A DNA stretch of 64,000 nt from Bartonella sp. ML69XJBT (GCF_028618515.1 NZ_JAQITB010000003.1:62001-126000), one strand, 5' to 3'. Numbered from the stretch's first letter, positions 1-11,272 are shown. Notes: generated from the sequence alone by a model not told the origin. A program made the numbers and translations.

Positions 1-57
1 TTAGAGCAAGGGGTAATACGAAAGAAATGGTTATCTTTATCCCTTTTGGAGAGTGGT

Positions 58-471
58 ATGCATATAAAAAGTTCACTTCTTCTTGTTGTTGCATGTGCAT
101 TATTAGACCAAGATAATCGTGTTTTGCTTACAGAACGTCCTCAAGGAAAATCACTAGCTGGTTTATGGGAATTTCCTGGAGGAAAGGTTGAGAAAGGCGA
201 AACTCCAGAGGCATCATTGATTCGCGAGTTAGAAGAAGAGCTTGGTATTCATGTTCAAGCAGGTAATTTACGACCCTTAACATTTGCAAGCCATAGCTAT
301 GAGACATTTCATCTCCTAATGCCATTGTATCTTTGTTACCATTATGAAGGTGTTGCTAGGGGACGAGAAGGGCAAGATTTAAAATGGGTTTTTATTGGCG
401 ATCTTGATGAATATCCTATGCCTGATGCTGATAAACCATTGGTTCAACGGTTGAAAAAATTTCTTCTTTAA
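58..471 (+). CDS. mutT: MutT-type 8-oxo-dGTP diphosphatase (Nudix)
   Basis: Nudix hydrolase of 137 residues that would hydrolyse 8-oxo-dGTP to the monophosphate and so keep oxidised guanine out of DNA. The Nudix box is clear (G-G-K-V-E-K-G-E-T through R-E-L-E-E-E-L-G, about residues 40-62) and length is normal for MutT. A TTG at 46 is in frame and the frame stays open to the window edge, but the ATG at 58 is chosen because GGAGAG lies just upstream of it. mutM (54.2 kb) belongs to the same oxidised-guanine defence system. The family is certain; the exact substrate is inferred. Confidence 0.9.
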   Translation: MHIKSSLLLVVACALLDQDNRVLLTERPQGKSLAGLWEFPGGKVEKGETPEASLIRELEEELGIHVQAGNLRPLTFASHSYETFHLLMPLYLCYHYEGVARGREGQDLKWVFIGDLDEYPMPDADKPLVQRLKKFLL

Positions 472-1181
472 TAAGTTTTTGAAAAGACAATGCCCTTTAC
501 AAGTAAAAAATACTTCTTTCCATAAGTCCTTAATGTTAGAAAAGCCTCTTTTAAAGAGGAAACTTTGTAAGTTTTATGAGAAATTGTTCTTTTGGCGCAA
601 CCAATTTCTTTATCGCCAATATGTCGTAGCTTTACCCTGTCTTTTACATTCGACGTTGGGACATTCAAAAATATCCACAGCAACATTTAAAAACAATGGA
701 GAGTGCGCAATGCCTCACGCTTTTGTTTCTCATGGTCTTTTAATAGAGGTATGTCCCTCATGTAATACAGAGGGCTATTGTGTTACACATTCACATTCTT
801 GTAAAAAAAGCTTAACACTCCAAAACCTCTTTCACAAGAGTGCCTGTTCCTAATAATAATTTTCACCTTTATGCATAGATCACCTGTAATATACAGACTT
901 TAATGCAAGCTATTTACTAAATTGGCTAGTGAGTTACACAATCCGCGAAAAATTTATGAGTGTTGATAAAAGCTTCCTACTAAATGTGAGTTTTAAGAAA
1001 AATCGAGTTATGAATTCTCTTTGATATCAATAAGTTTAAAAAAATGTTTGTAGCCCATAGAATCAATAACTTTCTTCTATCCACCTTATTATTTTTAAGG
1101 CATTTAAATCGACCTACGAAAAAATGCAGCAATAGAAATATTTGTTAATTATGCTCATCTATAAAAGTATCACTTACTTTC
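472..1181. other. Intergenic region, 710 bp
   Basis: No recognised gene. A plus-strand open frame at 479-853 has no family resemblance. Its last part, starting at ATG 710, has a good ribosome site and is listed separately. The rest is AT-rich and contains stops in all frames. Confidence 0.5.
710..853 (+). CDS. Possible 47-residue Cys/His-rich small protein
   Basis: The frame starts with ATG 710, six bases after GGAGAG (698-703), and encodes 47 residues with five cysteines, including C-P-S-C and C-V-T-H-S-H-S-C spacings that could bind a metal. No family is recognised. Support is only the ribosome site and cysteine content; the longer open frame from 479 looks like chance sequence. It could equally be a gene remnant. 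Confidence 0.25.
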   Translation: MPHAFVSHGLLIEVCPSCNTEGYCVTHSHSCKKSLTLQNLFHKSACS

Positions 1182-2057
1182 CTAGTATTGTAGACGGCGT
1201 TTTTCTACGGGATATTTCTGATATGTTTGAGCGATACGCATAATTGTTTCCTCTAGTGGCTCAATTGTCACGTCCATAGAAAACCCATTTGCATGAATGA
1301 CATTCTCATGATCAACCATAATGGCAGCATGACCTTTCCAAAAGATCAAATCACCTCGTTGAAGTTTATCACTGTCTGAAAGTTGACTACCTATAGTTTT
1401 TTGCTGCATATCAGTATCGCGTAAAACCATTTGACCGGTCATAATCATAGAAAGCTGGATGAGTCCTGAGCAATCAAGTCCGAAACCACTGACACCACCC
1501 CAAAGGTAAGGTGTGCGGATGAACATTTCAGCAACGGCAACATAATCTTTATATACACGGCCAATGGGACTGAGATGATTGCTAATAATTGCTTTTCCGT
1601 TTCCAAGTATAGAATACATAGTATCACGGACTTCAACTTCATTAACAACACTTACCTTACTTCCCATGGATAAAGGATATTCCATTGATCCACGCAAATC
1701 AGCTTGGAAATATTGAAAAGTACGTGGTACTGAAACAATGTGTGTTTGTTTTACAGTTGATGTGCAAAGTGCTGTTGTATCGATATAGCCAACATAACCA
1801 TCTTTGAGGGATTGTCCCCACGACATAGCTTCCCCTTGTTCAAAGATAAGAAGCTCTTCTCCAAGTAAGCATTCTGTTTGCATTTCGCTTTTTTTACTGT
1901 TTTCTTTAAACAGTCCAGCAACAGGTACATGAACGCGTTTTTTTTCACCTTGCACAAAGCGCTGCGCTGTGACTTCTGTTTCAAGACGTTTGTCAGCGAG
2001 ATCTTCTCTGAATGCATGTAACCTTGGATCTTTAGAGATCATTCGCTTCTCTTTCAT
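1182..2057 (-). CDS. NlpC/P60 family cysteine peptidase
   Basis: Protein of 291 residues with an N-terminal SH3-like region (about 40-150) and a C-terminal NlpC/P60 domain. The catalytic Cys lies in D-C-S-G-L-I-Q (about residue 196) and the His in G-H-A-A-I-M-V-D (about 244). Enzymes of this type cut the gamma-D-Glu to diamino-acid bond of peptidoglycan stem peptides, often in muropeptide recycling. No signal peptide is visible, which favours a cytoplasmic recycling role (inference). It lies upstream of the aminopeptidase gene on the same strand with a gap of about 145 bp. An in-frame ATG at 2042 is an alternative start. Confidence 0.85.
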   Translation of the reverse strand: MKEKRMISKDPRLHAFREDLADKRLETEVTAQRFVQGEKKRVHVPVAGLFKENSKKSEMQTECLLGEELLIFEQGEAMSWGQSLKDGYVGYIDTTALCTSTVKQTHIVSVPRTFQYFQADLRGSMEYPLSMGSKVSVVNEVEVRDTMYSILGNGKAIISNHLSPIGRVYKDYVAVAEMFIRTPYLWGGVSGFGLDCSGLIQLSMIMTGQMVLRDTDMQQKTIGSQLSDSDKLQRGDLIFWKGHAAIMVDHENVIHANGFSMDVTIEPLEETIMRIAQTYQKYPVEKRRLQY

Positions 2058-2202
2058 TTTTGTCTTTAAATAAGTTTATGACAACTGCAAAAGCGCAGAG
2101 CTTTTCATCTTTAAATAAAGCACAGAGCATCATTAGAGACGATAAGCAACCACTCCTAAAGCCTTACAATTGTCCATCTTTGTGGATATTTTGTGTCAAT
2201 TT

Positions 2203-3570
2203 TTAGTTTTTAAAGAGATTATAAAGAGCACGAATAACTTGTGCAGATCCACCGACAGGATAGCCTGGTTTTTCTTTAGGAACCCACCCATAAAGATCAA
2301 AATGCGCAAAATGTTCGGCTCTTTCAACGAAAGAGTTAAGAAATAAAGCAGCCACTATAGAGCCGGCATAGTTATTTCCAGTTATGTTATTCAGATCAGC
2401 ATTTGGTGAAGATAACATTTCCAAGTAAGGTTTCCAAAGGGGCATTTGCCAAAGAGGATCACAAACAGAGTGAGAAGACTGAGAAATCTGTTGTGCCCAT
2501 ATTGCATCATTACAATAAAATGCAGGAAGATCTGGTCCTAATGCTATCCGTGCTGCTCCTGTTAAAGTTGCCATACAAAGCATGAATTGTGGACTTTCTT
2601 CATCACCATAGGCAAGTGCATCGGCAAGAATAAGTCGTCCCTCAGCATCTGTATTGCCAATTTCAACAGTTAAGCCTTTACGGCTTTGAAGGATATCACC
2701 TGGTCTGTAAGCATGAGCAGAAATTGCATTTTCAACAGCTGGAATCAAAACACGCAAACGAAAGGGTAATTTTGCATCCATGATAAGCTTAGCCAGTCCC
2801 AAAACATGTGCTCCACCCCCCATGTCTTTTTTCATGAGTAACATGTTATTGGCTGATTTAATATCGAGTCCTCCAGTATCGAAGCTTACGCCTTTACCAA
2901 CCAATGTTATTTTAGGATGGTTTTCTTGACCCCAGCGTAGCTCAATCAGTCGTGGTGCAGTACTGCTGGCGCGTCCTACAGCGTGAATCATAGGAAAATT
3001 ATGTGTTAAGAGTTCATCTCCACAGATACTTTGGACATCAGCACCATAAGTTTTTCCCAATTGGCGTACTTCTTGCTCGAGGCTATCAGGACTCATATCA
3101 TTGGCTGGAATATTAATGAGATCACGAACAAAAAAGACCGTTTCATAAATTCGTTGAAGCTCATCAAAATCAACTCTATCATTGACATAGATCGACAACG
3201 ATTTAGAAGAAGAATGTTGACGATAGCGGTTGAATTTATAACTTCCAAATGCCAATCCAAGATAGCTCTTTATTTCGTGGGAGGCTGTGCCTTCTAAATG
3301 CCAATGTCCAGCAGGAAGATTTTTAGCGAGAAGCCCTGTGATAAAAGGTTCATCACCATTGCCAAGTCCAAAGAAAACTTTTTTTAAATGTCCTGTTTCA
3401 TGCGGAACGAAGAGTATTTGTCCTGCTTTCCCAGTAAAATTGTTAACTTTCATCCATGCTGTTGTTGATGCATCAAGCGACAAATCAGTAAGACTTTCAG
3501 GACTTACCAAGAATATGGGGCAACTCTTATCCAAACGTTTTTGGCTAAAATGAATGTGATGTGAAGGCAT
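2203..3570 (-). CDS. M17 leucyl aminopeptidase
   Basis: Metallo-aminopeptidase of 455 residues removing N-terminal residues from peptides in the cytoplasm. The M17 signature N-T-D-A-E-G-R-L appears at about residue 310, with the metal/Lys region V-G-K-G-V-S-F-D-T-G-G upstream (about 225). The ATG at 3570 is preferred over the upstream ATG at 3606: it follows GAGGAT in the message and avoids overlapping coaA, whose stop is at 3584. It follows coaA on the same strand and is probably cotranscribed. It resembles the shorter PepB/LAP branch used in rhizobia. Confidence 0.88.
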   Translation of the reverse strand: MPSHHIHFSQKRLDKSCPIFLVSPESLTDLSLDASTTAWMKVNNFTGKAGQILFVPHETGHLKKVFFGLGNGDEPFITGLLAKNLPAGHWHLEGTASHEIKSYLGLAFGSYKFNRYRQHSSSKSLSIYVNDRVDFDELQRIYETVFFVRDLINIPANDMSPDSLEQEVRQLGKTYGADVQSICGDELLTHNFPMIHAVGRASSTAPRLIELRWGQENHPKITLVGKGVSFDTGGLDIKSANNMLLMKKDMGGGAHVLGLAKLIMDAKLPFRLRVLIPAVENAISAHAYRPGDILQSRKGLTVEIGNTDAEGRLILADALAYGDEESPQFMLCMATLTGAARIALGPDLPAFYCNDAIWAQQISQSSHSVCDPLWQMPLWKPYLEMLSSPNADLNNITGNNYAGSIVAALFLNSFVERAEHFAHFDLYGWVPKEKPGYPVGGSAQVIRALYNLFKN

Positions 3571-3583
3571 ATTTATAAAATCC

Positions 3584-4582
3584 TCATAGTCGTCGCAGTG
3601 CGACATATTCGACCAAATGGTTTTTTCCTTTGCGTAGAATGAGGTTAGACCGTGGTCGTGTTGGCAGTATATTTTCTTGTAAATTTTTCAAATTAATCGT
3701 TTGCCAAATATTTTCAGCAATTTTTAGAGCTTCTTTTTCATGCAGGAGTGCATAACGATGAAAATAGGATTCAGGATTTTGAAAAGCGGTTTTACGCAAA
3801 CGTTTAAAACGTTCCAAGTACCAGTGCCGAATGACTTCTGTTTCAGCATCTACATAGATTGAAAAATCAAAAAAGTCTGAAACAAAAGGAATGACTTTAC
3901 CATCTTTAGGAAGATCACTGACTTGCAGGACATTAATACCTTCAATAATTAAAATATCAGGACGGTCAATGGTAATAGTTTGATTTTCCAGAACATCATA
4001 GATCATATGCGAATAAAGTGGGGCGCTAACATTACCAACACCAGCCTTTATGGCAGAAAGGAAGTTCAGCAATTTTTTAATATCATAGGAATCAGGAAAT
4101 CCTTTACGATGAATGCGGTTTTTTTGCTGTAAAACAGCGTTAGAATAGAGAAAACCATCAGTTGTAATCAAATCCACTTTAAGACTGGATGTCCAACGTT
4201 TCAAAAGTTCCTGAAGAATACGAGCGGTGGTTGATTTTCCTACAGCAACAGAGCCAGCAATCCCAATGATAAAAGGAGTTTTCTTCGTTCCTTCTTGGTG
4301 TAAAAATTTTTGACGCTTATAAAAAAGTTCCTGTACTGCTTCAACATGGCATGACAACAGACGCGATAAAGAAAGGTAAATACGTTGTACTTCTTCAAGA
4401 TCAATAGGATCATCAATGGAACGTAACCGTTTAATTTCATCAAAGGTTAAGGTGAGTGGTGTATTCGCACGAAATTCTGACCATTCTTGTGCAGTAAAAA
4501 CACGATAAGGCGAATATCGATCAGAGATTGATGTGACCAAGTTATCTTCCTGATCAGTTTTTGAGAGAATCGTATCAATCAT
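3584..4582 (-). CDS. coaA: Pantothenate kinase, type I
   Basis: Catalyses the first and regulated step of coenzyme A synthesis, pantothenate plus ATP to 4'-phosphopantothenate. The P-loop G-S-V-A-V-G-K-S-T is at about residues 109-117, followed by the family blocks T-T-D-G-F-L-Y and K-G-F-P-D-S-Y-D. The length of 332 is close to the E. coli enzyme (316) with a short N-terminal extension. In rhizobia coaA usually ends the his operon; here only the downstream aminopeptidase is adjacent. Confidence 0.95.
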   Translation of the reverse strand: MIDTILSKTDQEDNLVTSISDRYSPYRVFTAQEWSEFRANTPLTLTFDEIKRLRSIDDPIDLEEVQRIYLSLSRLLSCHVEAVQELFYKRQKFLHQEGTKKTPFIIGIAGSVAVGKSTTARILQELLKRWTSSLKVDLITTDGFLYSNAVLQQKNRIHRKGFPDSYDIKKLLNFLSAIKAGVGNVSAPLYSHMIYDVLENQTITIDRPDILIIEGINVLQVSDLPKDGKVIPFVSDFFDFSIYVDAETEVIRHWYLERFKRLRKTAFQNPESYFHRYALLHEKEALKIAENIWQTINLKNLQENILPTRPRSNLILRKGKNHLVEYVALRRL

Positions 4583-4700
4583 TTTATAAAGTCGAGATCT
4601 TTTTTGCTGCAGTAACTGCTTAAAAATAAAGAAACAAGCTGTTTTGTATTCACATGAATTTTTTTCTGCATGTTTTTTCTTTTAAATCAATAATCTTTCG

Positions 4701-5690
4701 TTAGCTTATAGTCCAGTCATTCCAGTGTTCTTTAATTTGTGCCAAGGAGTTTCCTTGTGCTAAAAAAGCCCATAAAAGTAAACGCGCTTTTACTGCTGAT
4801 AAATACCCAGACATAAGAGCGCCAGAAGCAAGTAAATCGACCTCTGAACCTTTATAGCCATAAGTTGTTCGGGTTGTTGAGCCAGTATAGGTACGGCTAG
4901 CAATAATGATGGGCATTTTTTGTGTATATTGTCGCACGATGTCTGCTTCTTCAAAACTACAGTGACCAGAGCCAAAACCAACAATGACAAGTCCAGCATA
5001 ATATCCACTTTCAAGACAGAATTTCATTAACTGTGTATCAGAGGATAAAGAAGCGTGAAGGAGTGCAACTTTGTGATCGTAATTTTGAGGAAGATCAAAT
5101 GTTGTGGGGAAAAACTTTCGATCATTAAAATAAATCAATTTTCCTTCCAAAATAGTACCTAAAATACCTATCATACCTGATTGAAATGTTTCAATTTTTA
5201 CGGTATGGCTTTTCTGTACCCAATAAGGTGAATGAATGGTATCATTGATGACAACGAGAACACCCCTATTGCGACTTTGTGGATGAGTAGCGACACGCGT
5301 TGCTGCTAAAACATTAGCGGGTCCATCAGCACCTGCTTCATGAGGTAGACGCATAGCGCCAGTAATGACAAGCGGTTCCGCTCTATCCCAATAAAGAGAA
5401 AGAAAAAACGCTGTTTCTTCTAATGTGTCGGTACCTTGGGTTAAAATAATACCTTCGGCGCCAGCCTTTATCTGTTGTTTTGCCCACTCTATGATTTCAA
5501 AAAGAATTTTAAAAGATAAAGATCCACTGGGTAATTGTGTGAGTGTTTGTGCATGAACATGAGCAACTTTATTTAAATCAGGAACACTTTTGATGAGGAT
5601 ATCTGAGGTTAAAGTTGGTTGCATTTGGCCGGAATCGTCAGCAGCCATTGCAATTGTTCCCCCTAATGTTCCTATGGCTATTTTCTTCAT
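4701..5690 (-). CDS. L-asparaginase
   Basis: Hydrolyses L-asparagine to aspartate and ammonia. Both catalytic-threonine motifs are present: G-T-L-G-G-T-I-A at residues 7-14 and T-Q-G-T-D-T-L-E-E-T-A near 83-93. The ATG at 5690 (329 residues) follows AAGGGAAAG; the longer frame from 5762 would add 24 residues unlike the family. No convincing signal peptide precedes the catalytic strand, so a cytoplasmic enzyme is likely. It is a single gene divergent from hslVU. Confidence 0.88.
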   Translation of the reverse strand: MKKIAIGTLGGTIAMAADDSGQMQPTLTSDILIKSVPDLNKVAHVHAQTLTQLPSGSLSFKILFEIIEWAKQQIKAGAEGIILTQGTDTLEETAFFLSLYWDRAEPLVITGAMRLPHEAGADGPANVLAATRVATHPQSRNRGVLVVINDTIHSPYWVQKSHTVKIETFQSGMIGILGTILEGKLIYFNDRKFFPTTFDLPQNYDHKVALLHASLSSDTQLMKFCLESGYYAGLVIVGFGSGHCSFEEADIVRQYTQKMPIIIASRTYTGSTTRTTYGYKGSEVDLLASGALMSGYLSAVKARLLLWAFLAQGNSLAQIKEHWNDWTIS

Positions 5691-5891
5691 AATCTTTCCC
5701 TTAGAAGATGTAGATTGTTGAAGAGAACTATTTAACAACAATTTACATTGATAACAATGCATTCATTTTTTTATTTTAACAAATTGAATTGTGCTAAATC
5801 ATTGTGTTTTGCAATATATGTTCTTAAATAGAGACAATAATGATTAGATTTTACATTTGATGGAAAGAAATCAATATTAAGGAGTTTCCTT

Positions 5892-6473
5892 ATGGCAGAA
5901 CATAAGCCAGACATCATGTATGGTACAACTATTGTTACGATACGAAAAGGTGGCAAAGTCGTGATGGCCGGAGATGGTCAGGTTTCATTGGGGCAGACGA
6001 TTATGAAAGGCAATGCACGCAAAGTTCGTCGTCTTGGGAAAGGCGGAATGGTTATAGCTGGTTTTGCAGGGGCTACAGCGGATGCTTTCACTTTGTTGGA
6101 AAGATTGGAAACGAAGCTGGAACAATATCCTGATCAGCTCATGCGTGCCTGTGTAGAACTTGCAAAAGACTGGCGGACAGATCGTTATTTACGTCGTCTT
6201 GAAGCAATGATGCTTGTAGCTGATAAGAAAATAACTTTAGCTTTAACAGGGCTTGGTGATGTCTTAGAACCAGAAGACGGGGTTATGGCAATTGGGTCTG
6301 GAGGCAATTTTGCTCTTTCAGCTGCTCGGGCACTCATGGATATGGATTTGGATGCCGAAACTATTGCGCGTAAAGCTATGGATATTGCCGCTAAAATTTG
6401 TGTTTACACCAATGATCATTTTACAATTGAAACATTGGATGCAGAATTATCTTCTTTAGAGAAAGCTATTTGA
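5892..6473 (+). CDS. hslV: HslV, protease subunit of HslUV (ClpQ)
   Basis: Proteolytic subunit of the two-component ATP-dependent protease HslUV, a dodecamer related to proteasome beta subunits. The catalytic N-terminal Thr is Thr12 in Y-G-T-T-I-V, so an 11-residue propeptide must be removed, unlike E. coli where only Met is lost. The motif A-G-D-G-Q-V-S-L-G follows. It is preceded by AAGGAG and directly abuts hslU (stop 6471-6473, hslU ATG 6474). Confidence 0.96.
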   Translation: MAEHKPDIMYGTTIVTIRKGGKVVMAGDGQVSLGQTIMKGNARKVRRLGKGGMVIAGFAGATADAFTLLERLETKLEQYPDQLMRACVELAKDWRTDRYLRRLEAMMLVADKKITLALTGLGDVLEPEDGVMAIGSGGNFALSAARALMDMDLDAETIARKAMDIAAKICVYTNDHFTIETLDAELSSLEKAI

Positions 6474-7784
6474 ATGTGTGTTGTATTTTCCCCTCGTGAG
6501 ACTGTTTCTGAACTTGATCGTTTTATTATTGGCCAAAATGATGCCAAACGTTCTGTTGCTATTGCATTGCGTAATCGTTGGCGTAGACAACAGCTTGATG
6601 GCCCAATGCGTGAAGAGGTTATGCCCAAAAATATTTTGATGATCGGACCAACAGGTGTTGGTAAAACAGGTATAGCGCGTCGATTAGCAAAGCTTGCTGG
6701 AGCCCCTTTTGTTAAAGTAGAAGCGACTAAATTTACTGAAGTTGGTTATGTGGGACGTGATGTTGAGCAGATCATTCGTGACCTTGTTGAGATTGCCATT
6801 TCTCTTGTGCGTGAAAAAAAACGAGAGGAAGTGAAAGTAAAAGCTCACATGAATGCTGAAGAGCGCGTCTTAGATGCTCTCGTTGGCAAGACAGCAAGCC
6901 CCGCTACACGTGATAGTTTTCGCAAAAAATTGCGCGAAGGTGAATTGGATGAGAAAGAGATTGAAATTGAAGTAGCCGATAATAATAGTAATAGTGCTTC
7001 GACCTTTGAAATTCCCGGTATACCTGGTGCACAAATGGGAATTATGAATTTGTCAGATATTTTTGGTAAAATGGGGAGTCGTACGAAGGTCCGCAAAACA
7101 ACAGTAAAGGATGCTTTTAAGCCCCTCATGGATGATGAATCTGAAAAGCTCCTTGATCAAGATCAAATCATTCAAGAAGCACTTCGTGTTACTGAAAATG
7201 ATGGAATTGTTTTTATTGATGAGATTGATAAAATTGCTACGAGGGATGGTGGAGCAAGTGCCGCTGTTTCCCGTGAGGGCGTTCAACGGGATCTTTTGCC
7301 TTTGGTTGAAGGAACAACAATTTCTACAAAATATGGTCAAATTAAAACAGATCATATTTTATTTATTGCTTCAGGTGCGTTTCATGTTTCCAAGCCATCT
7401 GATTTGTTGCCAGAACTTCAAGGGCGTTTACCCATTCGCGTGGAATTGAATGCTCTCACAAGAGAAGATTTGCGACGTATTCTCACCGAACCTGAGGCTA
7501 GTCTCATTAAGCAATATATTGCTTTAATGGCAACGGAAGAAGTTCATTTAGAAATTACCGATGATGCCATTGATGCTTTAGCAGATATTGCTGTAGATTT
7601 AAACGCAAGAATTGAAAATATAGGGGCACGTCGTTTGCAAACAGTAATGGAGCGTGTTTTAGATGAGATTTCTTTTACAGCACCTGATAAAGCTGGAACA
7701 TCATTTAAAGTTGATGCAGCTTATGTCAGAAAATCGATAGGTGAGCTTGCTGCTGATATCGATCTTTCGCGTTTCATTCTTTAG
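6474..7784 (+). CDS. hslU: HslU, ATPase subunit of HslUV (ClpY)
   Basis: AAA+ unfoldase feeding substrates to HslV. The P-loop G-P-T-G-V-G-K-T is at about residues 60-67, Walker B is V-F-I-D-E-I-D, and the inserted I domain lies between them. The C-terminus L-S-R-F-I-L is the tail that docks into and activates HslV. At 436 residues it has the family length. The start codon immediately follows the hslV stop, so translation is presumably coupled. It converges with the methyltransferase gene on the other strand. Confidence 0.96.
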   Translation: MCVVFSPRETVSELDRFIIGQNDAKRSVAIALRNRWRRQQLDGPMREEVMPKNILMIGPTGVGKTGIARRLAKLAGAPFVKVEATKFTEVGYVGRDVEQIIRDLVEIAISLVREKKREEVKVKAHMNAEERVLDALVGKTASPATRDSFRKKLREGELDEKEIEIEVADNNSNSASTFEIPGIPGAQMGIMNLSDIFGKMGSRTKVRKTTVKDAFKPLMDDESEKLLDQDQIIQEALRVTENDGIVFIDEIDKIATRDGGASAAVSREGVQRDLLPLVEGTTISTKYGQIKTDHILFIASGAFHVSKPSDLLPELQGRLPIRVELNALTREDLRRILTEPEASLIKQYIALMATEEVHLEITDDAIDALADIAVDLNARIENIGARRLQTVMERVLDEISFTAPDKAGTSFKVDAAYVRKSIGELAADIDLSRFIL

Positions 7785-7803
7785 AGTTATCATTTATTTG
7801 CAT

Positions 7804-8802
7804 CTATCGGTGCGCTTCGATAACTTTGAAACCATGGGCTTTTTCATCTATGAGCACTGTGTGAAAAATGTCCTTTAGCAATATTTCATAAGGCAGGTGG
7901 AGGTTAGCAACAAGAAGCAGCTTACCACCTGGCTTTAGATGTTTTGCAGCATTTATAATAAAATGCTGCCCTAATGAGACATCTGTCGTTTGTTGCGTAT
8001 GAAAGGGTGGATTTGAAATGATGGTATCATAGAGATCAGTGATAGGCTCATGGACAAGATCATGCCAATAAAAATGAATCGGACAAGAAGTTGTTATATG
8101 TTTAAGATGCTGCTTTGCAGCTGTCAAAGCATTGTAATCGGCTTCATAGAGATCAAGAGTTGTTAGTTTTTTGCTTTTTTCAAGTGCAGCATGAGAAAGA
8201 AAACCCCAGCCAGCACCAAAATCTGCAGTTTTTCCAGTAATTTTATGCATATGTGAAGCAAGCACGGCAGACCCAGGATCAATGCGACCATGCGAGAACA
8301 TGCCAGAAGTGGTCTGAAATTTATTTTCAAAAGTGAGCGGTGGTGAACGCAATTGTGTAATCTTCTGTCTATCTATTTGTTGTGGAACTTGAAGCCAGAA
8401 GACTAGTCCATGGTTTTTGGATAATTTATCGGTGATGGGAATAAATGTTTTGACCCACTTCATCATTGAAGGAGCACCGGCAGTTTTATTTCCACCAATA
8501 ATAACCCATCCACCAGGTTTCACACATTCTAATAAATCAAGAAAACAATTTTGGTTAAAACCACGATATTTGCTCAAATGTAAAAGTGCACCATCATAGG
8601 TGAAAGTCTTATCTATTTGAGGAGCACAATCAAACTGAGCATTGACAAATTTTAAAAAATCTGGTCGCCAAGGCGTAATAACTTTTAAGTTTTTTACCCA
8701 TTCTGAAGTGGGAATTTCAGCTAAACCAAAACCCAACCACGATTGGTTTGGACTGGGAAGAGGAAGATTATGGTTCTCAAAAGGCAAAAAACAGTGACAC
8801 AT
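7804..8802 (-). CDS. rsmC: RsmC-like class I methyltransferase (16S rRNA m2G)
   Basis: SAM-dependent methyltransferase of 332 residues with the two-domain layout of RsmC/RlmG: a degenerate N-terminal half and a catalytic C-terminal half. The SAM loop is D-F-G-A-G-W-G-F-L (about 197-205) and the catalytic N-P-P-F-H is near residue 265, as in guanine-N2 methyltransferases. RsmC modifies G1207 of 16S rRNA; the precise target here is inferred. It lies downstream of pnp, separated by a terminator palindrome, so it is probably transcribed separately. Confidence 0.8.
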   Translation of the reverse strand: MCHCFLPFENHNLPLPSPNQSWLGFGLAEIPTSEWVKNLKVITPWRPDFLKFVNAQFDCAPQIDKTFTYDGALLHLSKYRGFNQNCFLDLLECVKPGGWVIIGGNKTAGAPSMMKWVKTFIPITDKLSKNHGLVFWLQVPQQIDRQKITQLRSPPLTFENKFQTTSGMFSHGRIDPGSAVLASHMHKITGKTADFGAGWGFLSHAALEKSKKLTTLDLYEADYNALTAAKQHLKHITTSCPIHFYWHDLVHEPITDLYDTIISNPPFHTQQTTDVSLGQHFIINAAKHLKPGGKLLLVANLHLPYEILLKDIFHTVLIDEKAHGFKVIEAHR

Positions 8803-8820
8803 GTCAGTCTTTCAAGGCAA

Positions 8821-8850
8821 AAATGCCATTTTCATATGAAAATGGCATTT
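8821..8850 (-). terminator. Terminator of pnp: 30-bp perfect palindrome
   Basis: The 30 bases are their own reverse complement, centred on CATATG, with no mismatch. On the minus strand the hairpin ends in TTT and continues TT, just after the pnp stop at 8868. It probably terminates pnp transcription before the rsmC-like gene. Confidence 0.7.
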
Positions 8851-8867
8851 CATAACAAGAGGAAAGA

Positions 8868-11069
8868 TTACTCTTCTTTTTTCTTACGACGACGCTTGTT
8901 CTCGGATTTATTTCTTTCTTCCACGCACTTTTCTTGTTCTTCTTTTACCGGACGATCTGCTGTAATTTCTTCACCGGTTTGTTGATCAACGATTTTCATT
9001 GATAAGCGAACTTTACCACGCTCATCAAAGCCCATGAGTTTCACCCAAACTTTATCACCTTCTTTAACAATATCTGTTGTTTTTGTGACGCGTTCTGATG
9101 CGAGCTGAGAAATATGAACGAGTCCATCACGAGAGCCAAAGAAATTTACAAATGCACCAAAATCGGCAGTTTTTACAACTGTTCCTTGGTAGATAGCACC
9201 AATTTCAGGTTCATCAACAATAGAATGGATCCAGCGCTTTGCTGCTTCAATAGTTTTAGCATCGGCAGAAGCGATTTTGATTGTTCCATCATCTTCAATA
9301 TTGATTTTTGCTCCAGTTTGTTCAACGATTTCTCGAATAACCTTACCGCCAGAGCCAATCACCTCACGAATTTTATCAACGGCAATGTTCATCACTTCAA
9401 TACGCGGAGAGAATTCGCTAAGTTCAGCACGTGCACTGGTTAAAGCTTTACCCATTTCATGAAGGATATGGATTCGTCCACCTTTAGCTTGTTCAAGTGC
9501 AATTTTCATAATTTCTTCGGTAATACCATCAATTTTGATGTCCATTTGCAAAGCAGTAATACCATTTTCTGTTCCCGCTACTTTAAAATCCATATCTCCA
9601 AGATGATCTTCATCTCCTAAAATATCAGAGAGTACAGCAAAGCGTTCACCTTCTTTAATCAAGCCCATGGCAATACCGGCAACGGGGCGTGCTAGAGGAA
9701 CACCGGCATCCATGAGGGCAAGCGAAGTTCCACAAACTGTTGCCATGGAAGATGATCCATTGGATTCAGTAATTTCAGAGACAGCACGAATAGTATAAGG
9801 GAAAGATTCCTTCGTTGGCAACATAGGATGAAGTGCACGCCACGCCAATTTGCCATGTCCAATTTCACGGCGACCAGGAGAGCCAAGACGCCCTGTTTCT
9901 CCTACTGAAAATGGTGGGAAATTGTAATGAAGAAGAAATGTTTCCTTATACATACCTGTTAAAGAGTCAACATATTGTTCATCTTCGCCAGTTCCCAGTG
10001 TTGCAACAACCATTGCCTGTGTTTCGCCACGGGTAAAGAGTGCGGATCCATGTGTCCGTGGTAAAAGACTAACTTCTGACTGAATGGGACGTACTGTTGA
10101 AAGATCACGTCCATCAATACGTCTTCCCGTATCAAGAATATTCCAACGCACAATTTTTGCTTGCAACTGTTTGAAAACGGTTGCAATTTGATCTGCATTA
10201 AATTTACAGTCCTCTTCTGTTTCGGGCATAAATTTATTGATGACTTCTGTTTTCAGTGTATCAATGGCAGCATAGCGCTCTTGTTTATCAGTAATTGTAT
10301 AAGCCTTTCGTATATCCTGTTCAGCCATTTCCAGCATGGCTTTTTCAAGATCAGAGAGATCTTCAGGAACGAAATCACGTGGATCTTTTGCGGCAACTTC
10401 GGCAAGCTTTATGATGGCATCAATCACAGGTTGCAAACCTTTGTGCCCAAACATAACGGCACCCAACATGATATCTTCTGGCAATTCTTGTGCTTCTGAT
10501 TCAACCATCAACACAGCACTTTCTGTTCCTGCAACAACAAGATCAAGTTTTGATTCAGGCATTTCATCGATATGAGGATTGAGAACATATTGTCCATTAC
10601 AGTAGCCAACACGGGCACCAGCAATGGGCCCCATAAAAGGAACACCTGATAGAGTTAAAGCAGCAGAAGATGCAATCATCGCAAGGATATCGGGATTATT
10701 TTCAAGATCATGCTGTATAACGGAAACAATAACTTGTGTGTCATTTTTATAACCGTCAGCGAAGAGGGGACGGATGGGACGATCAATTAAACGTGAAATT
10801 AAAGTTTCATTTTCTGTTGGCCTACTTTCACGTTTTAAATAACCACCAGGTATTCTACCAACAGCATAGGATTTTTCTTGATAATTAACTGTGAGTGGAA
10901 AAAAATCCTGGTCTGGTTTTGGACTTGTTGCCGATACAACGGTTGCTAAGACAATGGTTTCTCCATAGGTCGCAATTACTGCACCATCAGCTTGACGCGC
11001 TATTTTTCCCGTTTCAATGGTGAGTGGCCGACCGGCCCATTCAATTTCTATCTTGTGCGTTTTGAACAT
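8868..11069 (-). CDS. pnp: Polynucleotide phosphorylase
   Basis: 3'-5' phosphorolytic exoribonuclease and degradosome component, 733 residues. The order is two RNase PH domains around an alpha-helical linker, a KH domain ([10 protein letters not shown] near 565), an S1 domain (about 622-690) and a short Lys/Arg/Glu-rich tail. All domains are complete. It lies downstream of rpsO, the classical rpsO-pnp arrangement, with a 250-bp gap carrying an rpsO terminator. Confidence 0.97.
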   Translation of the reverse strand: MFKTHKIEIEWAGRPLTIETGKIARQADGAVIATYGETIVLATVVSATSPKPDQDFFPLTVNYQEKSYAVGRIPGGYLKRESRPTENETLISRLIDRPIRPLFADGYKNDTQVIVSVIQHDLENNPDILAMIASSAALTLSGVPFMGPIAGARVGYCNGQYVLNPHIDEMPESKLDLVVAGTESAVLMVESEAQELPEDIMLGAVMFGHKGLQPVIDAIIKLAEVAAKDPRDFVPEDLSDLEKAMLEMAEQDIRKAYTITDKQERYAAIDTLKTEVINKFMPETEEDCKFNADQIATVFKQLQAKIVRWNILDTGRRIDGRDLSTVRPIQSEVSLLPRTHGSALFTRGETQAMVVATLGTGEDEQYVDSLTGMYKETFLLHYNFPPFSVGETGRLGSPGRREIGHGKLAWRALHPMLPTKESFPYTIRAVSEITESNGSSSMATVCGTSLALMDAGVPLARPVAGIAMGLIKEGERFAVLSDILGDEDHLGDMDFKVAGTENGITALQMDIKIDGITEEIMKIALEQAKGGRIHILHEMGKALTSARAELSEFSPRIEVMNIAVDKIREVIGSGGKVIREIVEQTGAKINIEDDGTIKIASADAKTIEAAKRWIHSIVDEPEIGAIYQGTVVKTADFGAFVNFFGSRDGLVHISQLASERVTKTTDIVKEGDKVWVKLMGFDERGKVRLSMKIVDQQTGEEITADRPVKEEQEKCVEERNKSENKRRRKKKEE

Positions 11070-11272
11070 TTTTTATCCTTAATAACCAGTATTCACATCT
11101 TTGAGTGTTTATATTCTGGTTTTGCGTAGCATATTTAAAGCTATGGGCAGGACAACAAGACACTTCTGTTTTTTCGCGAGAAGAGAGAAATAAATCGCAA
11201 TTTAAACGCGAAGCAACTAGCAATCCTGCCCCATGATGGTTACTCATCAGTTTAAACTAAAAGCAGCAAGCT

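Noticed and set aside
479-709. Upstream part of the 124-codon open frame
   Set aside because: No ribosome site and no family resemblance; only the section from ATG 710 has any support.
9114-10575. Several long open frames antisense to pnp
   Set aside because: They mirror the codon pattern of pnp, lack ribosome sites and show no family similarity.
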